From positions 76,305-140,304 of the forward strand of contig OMVU01000002.1 of assembly GCA_900314565.1 (NCBI GenBank): 64,000 nucleotides of DNA, written 5' to 3'. Under the pieces are notes generated by a model, which did no database searches, had not been told where the DNA came from, and worked only from the letters and a program-made list of their open reading frames with translations. Shown here one piece after another: positions 7,507-16,664 of this stretch (positions are counted from its first letter, which is position 1; each line of letters begins with the position of its first letter). The DNA comes from an uncultured Eubacteriales bacterium. GTDB lineage: Bacteria > Bacillota > Clostridia > Lachnospirales > Lachnospiraceae. A program made the position numbers and the translations under genes.

Positions 7507-8415
7507 TCATTTCCTGAAGCTTCTGAAAAAATCAAGGCCGGCTTCCTGATCTCTCCCGATCTGCAGCTTCAGCTCCTCGACCGAGGCGAATTTTTTCTCG
7601 GGCCTTTCAAAGTGCAGGAGCTCCACACGGAACGGCTTCCCGTACAGATCTTTGCTGCAGTCGAAAAGACAGGTCTCGATCCCCAGTTCCGTTCCGCCCA
7701 CTGTCGGCTTGACTCCGATATTCGCGACCCCTCCGCAGACTTCCCCGTCCACGTGTCCTCTGACAAAATAGACGCCGTTCGGCGGCAGGAGCTTTTCCTG
7801 TCCCGGGACGATATTCGCGGTCGGAAATCCGATCTTTCTGCCGATTTCCCGTCCGTGGGAGACCGTTCCGTCCACGAAAAATGAAAACCCGAGCATCTCA
7901 CTCACCCGCTCCATATTTCCTTCCTGAAGCGCCCTGCGGATCCTTGTGCAGGAGATATCCCCGCCTTCATCCTGTACCTTCGGCAGGATCTCGACGGTGA
8001 AGCCCTCCTGATCTCCCATTTTCCGAAGCAATGCGGCATCGCCTCTCCGCTCATGTCCGAAGTGATAGTCCGCTCCGACGACCACGTGGACCGCATGCAG
8101 TCTGTCCCGCAGGATATTCCGCACAAAGTCCTCGGCCTCCATGTTCATGACGGACTTCCCGAACGGGCACTCAATGAGGACATCCATCCCGGTCTCCTCT
8201 ATGACAGTTCGCCGTTCACTGCGGGTCAGGAGCATTTTCTGAGCGATCAGAAGAGAGAACACTGCCCGCACAGGCTTCTTCGGGCTCTCTTCCGCGTAAG
8301 CGCACACTCTGTCCATGAGTGCTCTGTGACCGCGGTGGACTCCGTCGAATTTCCCGAGCGTAACGCTGCTCACCCCGTCAATTGAAAAATCTGTAGTATC
8401 TTTTATCACCTGCAT
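7507..8415 (-). CDS. ribF: Bifunctional riboflavin kinase / FAD synthetase
   Basis: A 302-residue protein that phosphorylates riboflavin to FMN and adenylates FMN to FAD. The N-terminal nucleotidyltransferase has GKFDGVHRGH at 21-30, GADYHFGHERRGD near 115 and CTRIRRAL (the STxIR-type motif). The C-terminal kinase domain has GREIGFPTAN-like GREIGRKIGFPTAN and NGVYFVRG. Length and domain order are normal. It is downstream of truB with a 23-base gap, as in many Firmicutes. No FMN riboswitch is seen upstream, consistent with expression from the translation operon. Confidence 0.95.
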   Translation of the reverse strand: MQVIKDTTDFSIDGVSSVTLGKFDGVHRGHRALMDRVCAYAEESPKKPVRAVFSLLIAQKMLLTRSERRTVIEETGMDVLIECPFGKSVMNMEAEDFVRNILRDRLHAVHVVVGADYHFGHERRGDAALLRKMGDQEGFTVEILPKVQDEGGDISCTRIRRALQEGNMERVSEMLGFSFFVDGTVSHGREIGRKIGFPTANIVPGQEKLLPPNGVYFVRGHVDGEVCGGVANIGVKPTVGGTELGIETCLFDCSKDLYGKPFRVELLHFERPEKKFASVEELKLQIGRDQEAGLDFFRSFRK

Positions 8416-8438
8416 GGCACGCGTATGAGCCTCCGTAA

Positions 8439-9359
8439 TTATTGCTGTACCGGCGAATAGAACATTTTTTCCGGTTTCATGATGCGGCCTTCCTTTTTAT
8501 AAATGCCGATAAATGTCCCGTCCGAAGAATAGATCCGGAAGAACTCCGGCTCTGTCTGTGAAGACGTTCCGCGGACCCGGAATGAATTTCCGTTAAAGAC
8601 CGCTTTGTCGAGGGACTCCCACACGTTCATCGCGGGAAGGTCCATGTAGAACGCGTCAAGCGGGCGCACGAACGAATACTGATCCGCCCTGCCGCCGGCC
8701 TCAAGGTCCTCGTTTTCTTTCATCGTTCTGATCTCATCGAGCGTATATGCGTCCTCTATTCCGAACCGGCCCACCCGCGTCCGGAGAAGAGATTCCATGC
8801 ATCCGCCGCATCCGAGCCTGTTTCCGATATCCTCGCAGAGGGTCCTGATATAGGCTCCTTTGCTGCATGTGACCGAGAACCGGATCCGGGGCAGATCGAT
8901 CTCCTTTATTATGATTTCCGAGAACTCGACCTTCCTCGGTTTTCGCTCGACCTCCACGCCCCGGCGTGCAAGGTCGACCAGCTTCTGCCCGTTCACCTTG
9001 ATCGCCGAGTACATCGGCGGGATCTGTTCCTGCTCTCCCGTGAAGGACAGGACGGCAGCCTTTGCTTCCTCCTCACCGACTGTCACTTCCTGTTCGGTGA
9101 GGACTTTACCGGACGTGTCCTGCGTGTCCGTCGTGACTCCGAGGAGGAGAACGGCCTCATACGTCTTCGTCCCTTTGGTCAGCGACTCGACAAGACGGGT
9201 CGCCATCCCCAGGCAGACCGGAAGGACGCCTTCCGCGTCCGGATCGAGCGTTCCGGTGTGCCCTATCTTTTTCTGACCGAAAATCCGGCGCATCCGTGAG
9301 ACGACATCGAAGGACGTCATCCCGGATTCCTTGCGCACGTTGATCACTCCGTTGACCAT
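8439..9359 (-). CDS. truB: tRNA pseudouridine(55) synthase
   Basis: A 306-residue TruB that isomerises U55 in the T-loop of tRNAs. The catalytic Asp (residue 39) is in GHTGTLDPDAEGVLPVCLG, and the conserved YEAVLLLGVTTDTQD, PPMYSAIKVNGQKL and CSKGAYIRTLCEDIG segments follow. The ATG at 9359 is preceded by GGTGAAAGA and begins just after the nrnA stop; an upstream ATG at 9395 would overlap nrnA by 32 bases and is less likely. It is followed by ribF. Confidence 0.95.
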   Translation of the reverse strand: MVNGVINVRKESGMTSFDVVSRMRRIFGQKKIGHTGTLDPDAEGVLPVCLGMATRLVESLTKGTKTYEAVLLLGVTTDTQDTSGKVLTEQEVTVGEEEAKAAVLSFTGEQEQIPPMYSAIKVNGQKLVDLARRGVEVERKPRKVEFSEIIIKEIDLPRIRFSVTCSKGAYIRTLCEDIGNRLGCGGCMESLLRTRVGRFGIEDAYTLDEIRTMKENEDLEAGGRADQYSFVRPLDAFYMDLPAMNVWESLDKAVFNGNSFRVRGTSSQTEPEFFRIYSSDGTFIGIYKKEGRIMKPEKMFYSPVQQ

Positions 9360-9363
9360 TCTT

Positions 9364-10323
9364 TCACCGCTTTTCCAGACATCCCGAAAGGACATCCATC
9401 ACTTTCTCTATGCTCTCACTGAGCGGTCCGGCGAGCGTACATCCCGCTGCCCGGACATGTCCGCCTCCTCCGAACGAGGCTGCGATCTTCGAGACATCGA
9501 GATCACTGTTACTTCGGAAGCTCACCTTGAACTCGTCAGGCCCAGTCTGATAGAAAAAGACAGCCGCCTGCGTCCCCTCGGTATAGCGCATCTCAGCGAC
9601 GATCCCGTCAAGATCTCTCTTGTCGGCCCCTTCCGCCTTCATGTCCTCCTCCGTCACGCAGGTCATGATCACCTGCCCGTCAAGGCACAGCCGGCTTTCG
9701 CCGAGTGCCTTCCCGAGCATCCGCTGCTTTCTGAAGCTTCTCATATTAAAGCTCCCGTCGATGATCTTTGAGCAGGCTGCCCCCTTTTCCATAAGGCGGG
9801 CTGCTGCCCTGAGCGTCTCAGGTCTCGTGTTGGAATACTGGAACACTCCGCTGTCGTGAATGATGCCGGTAAAGAGGGAATCTGCAATCTCTTTCGTGAG
9901 TTCCTGACCGTCGATCAGACTGCACAGGACTTCCGCACAGGAGCTCGCCTCCGCGTCGATCACGTTGACATCCGCGAACCCGGGATTGCTGACATGATGG
10001 TCAATGCAGACTCTTTCTGCTGCTGCATGGAAGAGATTTGCCGCGACACCGATCCGGTCCACAGAGCTCGCATCGCAGGAAATGAAAAGATCCTTCCGCT
10101 CCGTTTCCGGAATCTCCGATACGATCTCCTCCATCCCCTTAAGGAACATGAGCTCATCCGCTGGACGTTCCAGATACAGCGTCACATCGATCTCCGGACG
10201 GTATTTTCTGACATACTGATATACCGCCGTCACCGACCCGACACAGTCCCCGTCAGGATTCACATGTCCGGCGATCGCGCAGGTCCTGATCCCTTCGGGG
10301 ATCAATTCACTCAGTCTCTTCAT
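9364..10323 (-). CDS. nrnA: DHH/DHHA1 phosphoesterase, NrnA-type oligoribonuclease
   Basis: A 319-residue bifunctional nanoRNase and pAp phosphatase candidate. Motifs in order: GHVNPDGDCVGS (residues 19-30), the FISCDASS Asp, CIDHHVSN (the DHH motif), TGIIHDSGVFQYSNT, and the C-terminal DHHA1 signature SFGGGGHVRAAG. It would degrade 2-5-mer RNAs left by processive nucleases and 3',5'-pAp. The start at 10323 overlaps the rbfA stop by 17 bases, consistent with coupling. Location between rbfA and truB is typical for Firmicutes. Confidence 0.92.
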   Translation of the reverse strand: MKRLSELIPEGIRTCAIAGHVNPDGDCVGSVTAVYQYVRKYRPEIDVTLYLERPADELMFLKGMEEIVSEIPETERKDLFISCDASSVDRIGVAANLFHAAAERVCIDHHVSNPGFADVNVIDAEASSCAEVLCSLIDGQELTKEIADSLFTGIIHDSGVFQYSNTRPETLRAAARLMEKGAACSKIIDGSFNMRSFRKQRMLGKALGESRLCLDGQVIMTCVTEEDMKAEGADKRDLDGIVAEMRYTEGTQAAVFFYQTGPDEFKVSFRSNSDLDVSKIAASFGGGGHVRAAGCTLAGPLSESIEKVMDVLSGCLEKR

Positions 10324-10681
10324 TTTCAACACTCTTTCCGCAGACCTCATCAATCAGACGGGACATTTCCACTCCGCGCTCGATGGACCGGTCCGCAAGG
10401 AACGTGATCTGGGGAGTGTTCCGAAGGTTCAGCGAGTGGGCAAGCTCCCTTCTCACATACCCTTCCGCACTCTTCAGACCGGCCATCGTATCTTCCCTGG
10501 CCTTCTCGTCCCCGAGCACGCTGATATATACCTTACAGGTCTTTAAGTCTGTCGCGACGACCGCGTCGACGACCGTAGTCATCGGAGCGATCCTCGGGTC
10601 CTTGAGCTCGCGGATAATGACCGCAAGCTCATGGGCGACCTCCTCATTGATCCTGAGGTTCTTTGTACTGTTTTTTCTCAT
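10307..10681 (-). CDS. rbfA: 30S ribosome-binding factor A
   Basis: A 124-residue KH-like protein needed for late 16S rRNA maturation. It has [36 protein letters not shown] and [20 protein letters not shown]. The ATG at 10681 overlaps the infB stop as ATGA, indicating translational coupling; an in-frame extension upstream into infB is rejected. The length is normal for the family. Confidence 0.95.
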   Translation of the reverse strand: MRKNSTKNLRINEEVAHELAVIIRELKDPRIAPMTTVVDAVVATDLKTCKVYISVLGDEKAREDTMAGLKSAEGYVRRELAHSLNLRNTPQITFLADRSIERGVEMSRLIDEVCGKSVENEETE

Positions 10682-13600
10682 TCTCTCGGTACCTCTACCA
10701 TAGTATACGCTTCGACTGTATCCTCGATCTCGAAATCTCCGAAACCGTCGAACACAAGACCGCACTCGAAGCCTTCACGCACTTCCTTGACGTCATCCTT
10801 GAAGCGCTTCAGAGAGGCAAGAGTGCCCTCATACAGCTTCTCCTCGCCGCGGAATACACGGATCTTGCAGTTCCTCTGGAAGATACCGTCCTTCACGTAC
10901 GCACCCGCGATATTTCCTACGCCGGAAGCCTTGAAGATCTGACGGATCTCCGCATGGCCGAGGACCTTCTCCTCGTAAACGGCTGCGCGCATTCCCTTGA
11001 GTGCTCTCTCGACATCCTCGATTGCCTCATAGATAACGCTGTACAGGTTGACTTCGACGTTCTGGGACTCTGCCATCGCCTTGGCTGTCGCGTCCGGACG
11101 GACGTTGAAGCCGATGATGATTGCGTTCGAAGCAGCTGCCAGAGACACGTCGGACTCGGTGATCGTGCCGACGCCGCCGTGAATGACCTTGACGACGACC
11201 TCGTCGTTAGACAGCTTAAGCAGCGACTGTCTGACCGCCTCGACAGAACCCTGTACGTCTGCCTTGACGACGATCGGAAGCTCCTTGAGGCTTCCCTCCT
11301 TGATCTGGTTGAACAGATCGTCGAGAGACATCTGTGTCTTGGTCGCCTCGATCAGGTTCTTCTTGCCTTCTGTGATAAATGTCTGCGCAAAGGCCTTTGC
11401 CTCCTTGTCGCTGTCAAGCGCAACGAGGACCTCGCCCGCATCCGGAACGGAGGAGAGACCGATGATCTCGACCGGCATGGACGGCGTCGCTTTCTGCAGT
11501 CTGCGTCCCTTCTCGTCTGTCATCGCGCGGACCTTTCCGCTCGCGCTTCCGCAGGCGATGAAATCGCCCTGTTTCAGCGTACCCTTCTGTACAAGAATCG
11601 TCGCGACCGGGCCGCGGCCCTTGTCAAGTCTCGCCTCGAGGACAAGACCTCTCGCCTTGCGGTTCGGATTAGCCTTAAGCTCTGCGACCTCCGCTGTCAG
11701 CAGGATCATCTCGAGCAGGTTGTCAATACCCTCATGCGTCTTCGCGGAGACCTCGCAGAAGATCGTGCTTCCGCCCCAGTCTTCCGGAATGAGCTGATAC
11801 TCGGACAGCTCCTGCTTGACTCTGTCAACGTTAGCGCCCGGCTTGTCGATCTTATTGACTGCAACGATGATTTCCACGTTCGCAGCCTTTGCATGATTGA
11901 TCGCCTCGACAGTCTGCGGCATGACACCGTCATCTGCCGCAACGACCAGCACGGCGATATCCGTGGAATTCGCGCCGCGCATACGCATAGCCGTAAATGC
12001 TTCATGACCCGGTGTGTCGAGGAATGTGATCTTCTCCCCGTTGATCGTGACCATGTAAGCGCCGATATGCTGCGTGATACCGCCCGCCTCGCGGTCGGTC
12101 ACATGTGTATCCCGGATCGCGTCAAGGAGGGATGTCTTGCCGTGGTCAACATGACCCATGACACAGACGACAGGCGGACGAGCGACCATATCATCTTCCG
12201 ACTCTTCGCTCTCTGCAAGAAGGTTGCCGATGACGTCTTCCTTCTCCTCCTGCTCCGCGACGATGTTATAGTCCATGGCGATCTCTTCAGCCTGATCGTA
12301 AGTCAGCTCGTTGTTCAGCGTGACCATTTTTCCCTTCATAAAGAGGTCTTTGACAAGAGCTGCCGGCTGCATCTTCATTGCCTCCGCGAGTTCGCGGACT
12401 GTCAGCTTCTCGGGGATCTTGATCTCGGTAATGACTTCCTTCTCCTTGGGCTGTTCATTTCTCGGCTGAGTATGCTGAAGAGCCTTCGGGATCCTGTTGA
12501 ACTGTTTCTTATTCTGATTCGGGCGGGAGCTGAACTGAGCATGCTTGCCGTTCTCTCTGCGCTCCTCGCGGTTGCGGTCATAATCTTTCCCGCTGTCTTT
12601 ACGGTAATCTCTCGTCGTCTTGTGAGCAAGCGCACCGTCACTCGCTGCAGGTCTGGCCGCACCGGCTGTCCTGCCTCTTCCTGCAGGCGCAGCCTGTCCG
12701 AAGGAAGGTCTTCCCTGCGTTCCCTGTCCGAAAGCCGGACGTCCCTGGTTCTGGCCATAGGAGGGACGTGCATCGCCTCTTGTGCCGCCAAACGGAGCCC
12801 TGCTGTCGCTTCTGGTCCCGGCATATCCGGTCCTTCCGTCAGTCCTGCCGGTATTGCCCGCAGGTCTGCCGTCGTTCCTCGTTCCGCCGTACGGAGCTCT
12901 GCCGTCACGGCCTGTCCCCGCATACGGCTGCCTCATGTCGCGGCCTGTGCCGGTATACGGCGCCCTGCCGTCGTTCCTTGTCCCGCTGTAGGGAGCTCTG
13001 CCGTCACGGCCTGTCCCCGCATACGGCTGTCTTGCGTCCGTCCTGCCGGCATTGCCCGCAGGCCTGCCGTCATTCCTTGTCCCGCCATAGGGCGCTCTGC
13101 CGTCGCGGCCTGTCCCTGCATACGGCTGTCTCGCATCACGGCCTGTCCCCGCATACGGGGCTCTGCCGTCATTCCTTGTTCCGCCATAAGGCGCTCTGCC
13201 ATCTGTCCTGCCGGCACTTGCCCCTGTTCTGTTATCGTTTCTGCCGCCGGCGTAGGGCTGTCTCATATCACGGCCTGCACCGGTATACGGCGCCCGGTCG
13301 GACCTGCCGCCCGCAGCTCTTCCGTCTCTCCCGGCTCCCTGTGCCGAAGCAGGTCTGCCATCGCGGCCGCCCGCATTTCTTCCGTCACGGCTGCCTGCCG
13401 CTCTCTGCTCGCGATTCTCAGTGCTTCCTGCCGCTGCTCTCTCACGGGTCTCAGCGCTTCCTGCCGCTGCCTTTTCACGGGTCTCAGCGCTTCCTGCCGC
13501 TGCTTTCTCGCGGGTCTCAGCGCTTCCTGCCGCTGCTCTCTCACGGGTCTCAGCGCTTCCTGCCGCTGCTCTCTCACGGGTCTCAGCACTTCCTGCCGCT

Positions 13601-14148
13601 GCTTCTTTTTCACGACTTACGGAAGCTGCCTCCGGTTTTGCCGCACTCTCATGCCCGGAATCCCGGCTTTCGGCCGGAGCCGGCTCAGAACGTCCGGGTG
13701 TCATATTCGGGGCGCTCTCCACAACCTTTACCGGCGCGGAGGGCGTCTCAACAGGTGCCTTCGGTGTCTCCGAGGGCACTTCATTTTTCTTATCTGCCAC
13801 AGGGGAAGCAGCGGGCGTCTTGCTGTCCGGATCAATGAGATCCGTCCCCCTGGCTTTCTTCTGCACCGGAGCAGACGCATTGTGAGAGCGGAACACGCGG
13901 ACAATTCCCTTGCTTTTTTTCGGTGCCTCCTGCCCTTCCGCGCGGCCTGTCTTCGCATCCGCCTTCTCACGGGCAGCTGTACGGCTCTTGCCGCCTCCGA
14001 ATCTGGAGCGAACGTTTTCGACCTCGCCTTCCGGCACTGCCGTGACACCTGTCATAGCCGCGTAGCCCTTGGCTCTCAGATAAGCGACGATCTCGCCCTT
14101 ATCCGCGCCCAACTCTTTTGCAAGCTCATGAACCTTGATTTTTGCCAT
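10678..14148 (-). CDS. infB: Translation initiation factor IF-2 with extended Arg/Gly-rich region
   Basis: At 1156 residues this is far longer than typical IF-2 (about 700-900). An IF2_N domain starts the protein ([19 protein letters not shown]). A disordered linker follows with about six ETRE(K/R)AAAGSA units (about residues 180-245) and a region of [10 protein letters not shown] / [10 protein letters not shown] repeats (about 250-490). A second IF2_N lies near 575, and the G domain has GHVDHGKTS near 664, DTPGHEAF and NKID. Domains II-IV complete the protein. It places initiator tRNA on the ribosome with GTP. Catalytic parts look intact, and only the linker is expanded. It sits in the nusA-infB operon, overlapping ylxQ and rbfA. 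Confidence 0.98.
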   Translation of the reverse strand: MAKIKVHELAKELGADKGEIVAYLRAKGYAAMTGVTAVPEGEVENVRSRFGGGKSRTAAREKADAKTGRAEGQEAPKKSKGIVRVFRSHNASAPVQKKARGTDLIDPDSKTPAASPVADKKNEVPSETPKAPVETPSAPVKVVESAPNMTPGRSEPAPAESRDSGHESAAKPEAASVSREKEAAAGSAETRERAAAGSAETRERAAAGSAETREKAAAGSAETREKAAAGSAETRERAAAGSTENREQRAAGSRDGRNAGGRDGRPASAQGAGRDGRAAGGRSDRAPYTGAGRDMRQPYAGGRNDNRTGASAGRTDGRAPYGGTRNDGRAPYAGTGRDARQPYAGTGRDGRAPYGGTRNDGRPAGNAGRTDARQPYAGTGRDGRAPYSGTRNDGRAPYTGTGRDMRQPYAGTGRDGRAPYGGTRNDGRPAGNTGRTDGRTGYAGTRSDSRAPFGGTRGDARPSYGQNQGRPAFGQGTQGRPSFGQAAPAGRGRTAGAARPAASDGALAHKTTRDYRKDSGKDYDRNREERRENGKHAQFSSRPNQNKKQFNRIPKALQHTQPRNEQPKEKEVITEIKIPEKLTVRELAEAMKMQPAALVKDLFMKGKMVTLNNELTYDQAEEIAMDYNIVAEQEEKEDVIGNLLAESEESEDDMVARPPVVCVMGHVDHGKTSLLDAIRDTHVTDREAGGITQHIGAYMVTINGEKITFLDTPGHEAFTAMRMRGANSTDIAVLVVAADDGVMPQTVEAINHAKAANVEIIVAVNKIDKPGANVDRVKQELSEYQLIPEDWGGSTIFCEVSAKTHEGIDNLLEMILLTAEVAELKANPNRKARGLVLEARLDKGRGPVATILVQKGTLKQGDFIACGSASGKVRAMTDEKGRRLQKATPSMPVEIIGLSSVPDAGEVLVALDSDKEAKAFAQTFITEGKKNLIEATKTQMSLDDLFNQIKEGSLKELPIVVKADVQGSVEAVRQSLLKLSNDEVVVKVIHGGVGTITESDVSLAAASNAIIIGFNVRPDATAKAMAESQNVEVNLYSVIYEAIEDVERALKGMRAAVYEEKVLGHAEIRQIFKASGVGNIAGAYVKDGIFQRNCKIRVFRGEEKLYEGTLASLKRFKDDVKEVREGFECGLVFDGFGDFEIEDTVEAYTMVEVPRE

Positions 14149-14467
14149 TCTTATCTCCTTTTACCTCGTCCCTCATTGTCTTAATGAACGCTCCGGCAAG
14201 ATTCTCATCCGTTATTGCGCAGGAAGATCTCTCCCCCCTGCCGATCCTTTGTCCAAGCGTCTCTTTATCTGAAAATTCGAACACCGGAACATTTCTGTAC
14301 TCGCACATGTTCCTGAATTTCTTTTTTGTATTCTCTGAAGCGTCCCCGGCTATGATCACGGCATATGCCTTCCCGTTCCGGACTGCATTCTCCGTCTGAA
14401 ATTCACCTGACGGGACACATCCGGCGCGCGCCGCAAGCCCCAGGTATCTGAATGCCTTAGCTTCCAT
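14126..14467 (-). CDS. ylxQ: L7Ae/L30e-family ribosomal-like protein YlxQ
   Basis: A 113-residue member of the L7Ae/L30e/S12e/Gadd45 RNA-binding family, with [18 protein letters not shown] as the diagnostic core and a basic C-terminus. These proteins bind kink-turn RNA; the role of YlxQ is not firmly established. The ATG at 14467 has GGAGG five bases upstream, and a GTG two codons earlier would abut it and is rejected. It overlaps rnpM upstream by 11 bases and infB downstream by 23 bases, as usual in this operon. Confidence 0.9.
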   Translation of the reverse strand: MEAKAFRYLGLAARAGCVPSGEFQTENAVRNGKAYAVIIAGDASENTKKKFRNMCEYRNVPVFEFSDKETLGQRIGRGERSSCAITDENLAGAFIKTMRDEVKGDKNGKNQGS

Positions 14468-14729
14468 CCGCACCTCCGATCTCCCGCGTGAGACGGCTGA
14501 TCACTTCCTCCGGGATCTCGGTCTTCAGCGCCCGGGAAAGCGCGCGGCTTTTGACAGCCTTCGCAAGACATGCGCTGTCGGGGCAGATATACGCGCCCCG
14601 CCCGTTCGCCTTTCCCGTCAGATCGCAGGAAACTGTTCCTTCAGGACTTCTGACGATCCTGATCAGTTCATTTTTATCTTTAGATGTCCTGCAGCCCAGA
14701 CATGTCCTCTGCGGCTTTCTCTTCACCAT
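14457..14729 (-). CDS. rnpM: RNase P modulator RnpM (YlxR)
   Basis: A 90-residue YlxR-family protein with the signature P-Q-R-T-C-L-G-C-R near the N-terminus, ELIRIVRSPEG, and NGRGAYICPDSACLAKA. The family is conserved next to nusA and infB and has been reported to bind the RNase P RNA. The ATG at 14729 follows GGAG with eight bases spacing and overlaps the nusA 3' end by 50 bases, a longer overlap than its neighbours show. Confidence 0.93.
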   Translation of the reverse strand: MVKRKPQRTCLGCRTSKDKNELIRIVRSPEGTVSCDLTGKANGRGAYICPDSACLAKAVKSRALSRALKTEIPEEVISRLTREIGGADGS

Positions 14730-15873
14730 CGATCAGCTCCTGTCCACTTAACCCTTCTGTCAGCTCGTTAACATTTCCGGAACTCTCTTCACCGAATTCA
14801 TCCTTGAAGATCTTATCAAAGTCTCCGGCCGCTTTTGCCTGCGTCTCCGACTTAATATCGATCTTAAAGCCCGTGAGACGCGCTGCAAGGCGTGCGTTCT
14901 GTCCCTCTTTGCCGATCGCCAGCGAGAGCTGGTAGTCGGGAACGATGACCTTTGCGGAGCGCTCGTCCGGGTCGGCGACGACGGAAATGACCTTCGCCGG
15001 ACTCAGGGCATTTTCAATAAGGACCGCGGCATTTTCATCCCACGCGATAATATCGATCTTCTCACCGCCGAGTTCTTCGACGACTGCGCTCACACGGCTC
15101 CCGTTCAGGCCTACGCACGCACCGACGGCATCGACGTCCGGATTATTGGACCACACGGCCATCTTCGTTCTGGAGCCCGCCTCGCGGGAAATGCCCTTGA
15201 TCTCGACCACGCCGTTCCGGATCTCGGTGACTTCCTCCTCGAAGAGTTTTCTCACGAGCTCCGGATGGGTCCTCGAGACGAGGATCTTCGGTCCCTTTGC
15301 CGTATTCTTGACATCCAGCACATAGACCTTCACGCGGTCCGTGGGCTTGAACTTTTCACCCTTGACCTGTTCGTTCTCGCTGAGCAGCGCGTCCGCCTTG
15401 CCGAGATTGATCGCATAGGATTTTCCCTGCTGTCTGGAGACGACGCCGGAGACCAGCTGCTTCACCTTGCTGTTGTACTGGTTAAAGACGACGTTCCTCT
15501 CCTCCTCGCGGATCCTCTGGAGAATGACGTTCTTCGCATTCTGCGTCGCGATTCGTCCGAAGCTCCTGGAGTTGATATCTACCGTAATAATGTCTCCCGC
15601 CTCGACCGTCGGATCATCCTTTCTCGCCTCCGCAACAGTCACCTGCATGATCGGATCGACGATGTCCTCTTCGCTCTCAACGACTTCCTTTTCCGCTGTC
15701 ACGGAATAGTCAAATGTATCAGGATCAATGCTCACATTGATATTATCGTTCTTACCGAAATTGGCCTTGCATGCCTGCATCAGGGAAAGCTCGATGGACT
15801 CCAGAAGGGATTCCTTGCTGATGCCCTTTTCTCTCTCCAGCAGTTCAATTGCCTCTTTTAACTCGGTATTCAT
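14680..15873 (-). CDS. nusA: Transcription termination/antitermination protein NusA
   Basis: A 397-residue RNA polymerase-binding factor controlling pausing and termination. The N-terminal RNAP-binding domain spans about 1-130, an S1 domain follows near 135-200 (VSGVVSRQQGKSYAINL), and two KH domains follow (GACVGLNGSRVSAVVEEL and LAIGKEGQNARLAARLTGF). The tail after residue 350 is acidic. The length is slightly above the Firmicutes norm because of this tail, and the Escherichia-type acidic repeats are absent. GGAGG lies ten bases before the ATG, and rimP ends 18 bases upstream. Confidence 0.97.
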   Translation of the reverse strand: MNTELKEAIELLEREKGISKESLLESIELSLMQACKANFGKNDNINVSIDPDTFDYSVTAEKEVVESEEDIVDPIMQVTVAEARKDDPTVEAGDIITVDINSRSFGRIATQNAKNVILQRIREEERNVVFNQYNSKVKQLVSGVVSRQQGKSYAINLGKADALLSENEQVKGEKFKPTDRVKVYVLDVKNTAKGPKILVSRTHPELVRKLFEEEVTEIRNGVVEIKGISREAGSRTKMAVWSNNPDVDAVGACVGLNGSRVSAVVEELGGEKIDIIAWDENAAVLIENALSPAKVISVVADPDERSAKVIVPDYQLSLAIGKEGQNARLAARLTGFKIDIKSETQAKAAGDFDKIFKDEFGEESSGNVNELTEGLSGQELIDGEEKAAEDMSGLQDI

Positions 15874-15891
15874 TCCACGTATTCCTCCATC

Positions 15892-16356
15892 TTAAAAATC
15901 AAAGGCCAGGCGGATCAAAGAAATGTCCGCTTTGCCAAATGTATACTCCCTGCCGTCTGACTCGATCGTAACGTTCCCGTTCTCTGCAGATTTGAGTATT
16001 CCCGTGAACTCTTTCACGCCGTCCACAGGCTTATATGTATGGACCTCTACCTCCCTGCCGGCAGCGAACAGAAAATCTCTTGGGCGCTTTAAGGGTCTGC
16101 CAAGTCCCGGTGAACTCACAATAAGCGTATATGGATCGGAAATGAAATTCTCCTCATCCAGCAGCGGATCCAGCGCCCGGCTGCACGCTTCACACTCGTC
16201 GATCCCGACTCCGCCCTCCTTGTCGATGTACATGAGGAGATTATATTCCCCTCCGGTCTTCGCATATTCCGCGTCGACAGGGACTAGTCCCTGTTCACTG
16301 CACACCTTTAAAAGGAGCTCCCACGCTTTCTCTTCAATCGTATCTTTTCTGCTCAC
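15892..16356 (-). CDS. rimP: Ribosome maturation factor RimP
   Basis: A 154-residue RimP, needed for 30S maturation. It shows ELLLKVCSEQGLVPVDAEY, MYIDKEGGVGIDECEACSR, LDPLL, YTLIVSSPGLGRPLK and the C-terminal SH3-like part with FTGILKSAENGNVTIE. The start is GTG at 16356: GGGAGG lies six bases before it and the resulting length is normal, whereas the upstream ATG frame would add about 45 non-homologous residues. It is the first gene of the nusA-infB operon, behind a predicted promoter at 16550-16578. Confidence 0.93.
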   Translation of the reverse strand: MSRKDTIEEKAWELLLKVCSEQGLVPVDAEYAKTGGEYNLLMYIDKEGGVGIDECEACSRALDPLLDEENFISDPYTLIVSSPGLGRPLKRPRDFLFAAGREVEVHTYKPVDGVKEFTGILKSAENGNVTIESDGREYTFGKADISLIRLAFDF

Positions 16357-16497
16357 TTTCCTCCTCCCAAAACAAAGTTCTGTATTCTGGCTCAATGTAC
16401 CGGACGTCTGTTCCGCAGCCGCTCCTGTCAGACAGGCATTCACGTACAAAACAGGTCTCCTTCCGGAGCCGTCCGCTTCCCGTACCGGCAAAAGTTA

Positions 16498-16520
16498 AGA
16501 GCGGGCTAAGCGCCCGCTCT
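16498..16520 (-). promoter_or_regulatory. GC-rich hairpin in the rimP-nusA operon leader
   Basis: A perfect 9-bp stem AGAGCGGGC with GCCCGCTCT and a 5-base loop, followed on the minus strand by TTAACTTTTG. It lies about 20-45 bases downstream of the predicted start site of the operon and 140 bases before rimP, so it may attenuate the operon. It could instead terminate readthrough from the topoisomerase gene. Confidence 0.45.
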
Positions 16521-16549
16521 CAAAGTCCACAGTATCTATCATCGAAGTT

Positions 16550-16578
16550 ACTATAACACCGTCATTTCAAAAATGCAA
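16550..16578 (-). promoter_or_regulatory. Predicted sigma-A promoter of the rimP-nusA-infB operon
   Basis: Minus-strand -35 TTGCAT (16573-16578), 17-base spacer, -10 TATAGT (16550-16555). It is the only clear promoter between the topoisomerase stop and rimP. The leader would be about 185 bases. Confidence 0.6.
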
Positions 16579-16664
16579 CCCTTTATCGGCTCTTTAGACC
16601 TTTTCTTTCGTCTTTTCTTCCGCCTTAACTTCAGCTGTCTGCTGCCTTTTCTTCAGACTTTTCC

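Noticed and set aside
8416-8438. FMN riboswitch before ribF
   Set aside because: Only 23 bases separate truB and ribF, too short for one.
12770-13620. Repetitive DNA that could look like a CRISPR array
   Set aside because: The repeats are in frame inside infB, have no regular spacers, and no cas genes are nearby.
10663-14184. Open frame of over 1100 codons on the plus strand opposite infB
   Set aside because: It mirrors infB codon structure, is full of Arg/Cys/Ser low-complexity repeats, and IF-2 is unmistakable on the other strand.
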